This document shows, piece by piece, positions 5,846 through 5,960 of a DNA stretch of 5,960 bases. The position numbers were made by a program, and so were the translations under genes. Source of the DNA: Candidatus Omnitrophota bacterium (lineage in GTDB: Bacteria > Hinthialibacterota > Hinthialibacteria > OLB16). Every line of letters begins with the position of its first letter. Within the stretch, counting starts at the first letter, position 1. The notes under the pieces are model-generated. The model saw only the letters and a list, made by a program, of their open reading frames with translations, ran no database searches and had not been told where the DNA came from. The stretch lies in NCBI GenBank assembly GCA_020632575.1, contig JACKFH010000091.1, forward strand, positions 1-5,960. The letters run 5' to 3'.

Positions 5846-5960
5846 ACTCTTCGTGGCTGTTCCGCTCGCTTGGGAGCCCTAAACGGAGCGTATCTAACAA
5901 CGACTCATCGGTGACATCAAGACGCAACGGGGTGACCGCAATCCCGCCCGATAGAACCAC
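5844..5960 (-). CDS. surE: Probable 5'/3'-nucleotidase SurE, C-terminal 38 residues (5' end outside window)
   Basis: The minus strand is open from the window edge to TAG at 5844-5846, encoding 38 residues that begin VVLSGGIAVTPLRLDVTD. The 'G(Y/I)(V/A)(S/V)VTPLxxDxT' pattern near the C terminus is a hallmark of SurE, and the remaining length after it (about 20 residues) is normal for the family. SurE is a metal-dependent phosphatase that hydrolyses nucleoside 5'- and 3'-monophosphates; its catalytic metal site (the N-terminal DD motif) would lie outside the window and cannot be checked. It is followed nine bases later by the membrane-protein gene, which suggests an operon. The fragment is short, so the family call rests on one motif. 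Confidence 0.72.
   Translation of the reverse strand: MVLSGGIAVTPLRLDVTDESLLDTLRLGLPSERNSHEE

Overview
This is a gene-dense bacterial window with GC content in the high fifties by eye. Nothing in it fixes a taxon. The mix of a large CehA/McbA-type metallohydrolase, a cytosolic NlpC/P60 murein-peptide hydrolase, SurE, and a dispersed-repeat-like palindrome with TGTCATTCCGACG ends would suit an uncultivated environmental bacterium, possibly a metagenome-assembled candidate phylum. That is only an impression.

Positions 1-4945 carry five plus-strand genes in a tight, operon-like row. They are the 3' end of a sensor histidine kinase (1-465), a YkfC-like NlpC/P60 cysteine peptidase (458-1393), a small AAA_28-type P-loop NTPase (1393-2007), an 830-residue PHP-fold CehA/McbA family metallohydrolase (2050-4542) and a YjbQ/UPF0047 protein (4544-4945). 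The first three overlap by 8 and 1 nt. A 42-nt gap with a strong ribosome-binding site precedes the metallohydrolase, and one base separates it from the YjbQ gene. The spacing implies cotranscription or coupled translation, but no single pathway obviously unites the products: signalling, peptide recycling, an NTPase, a hydrolase of unknown substrate, and a protein linked loosely to thiamine phosphate synthesis.

Positions 4946-5225 form a convergent intergenic region of 280 nt. It holds a 149-bp element bounded by near-perfect 27-nt inverted repeats (5006-5032 and 5128-5154), plus a short hairpin next to the downstream minus-strand gene.

Positions 5226-5960 carry a minus-strand pair. At the right edge is the last 38 codons of a probable surE (5844-5960), too short to be seen by a simple ORF scan. 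Nine bases after its stop begins a 202-residue two-helix membrane protein with a probable bacterial PH-like domain (5226-5834), whose Shine-Dalgarno overlaps the surE stop codon.

No tRNA, rRNA, CRISPR array, transposase or phage gene was seen. The most unusual structure is the palindromic intergenic element. The peptidase is also notable for an N-terminal region that does not look like SH3 and for long G tracts inside its catalytic domain. I saw no convincing new multi-gene system.
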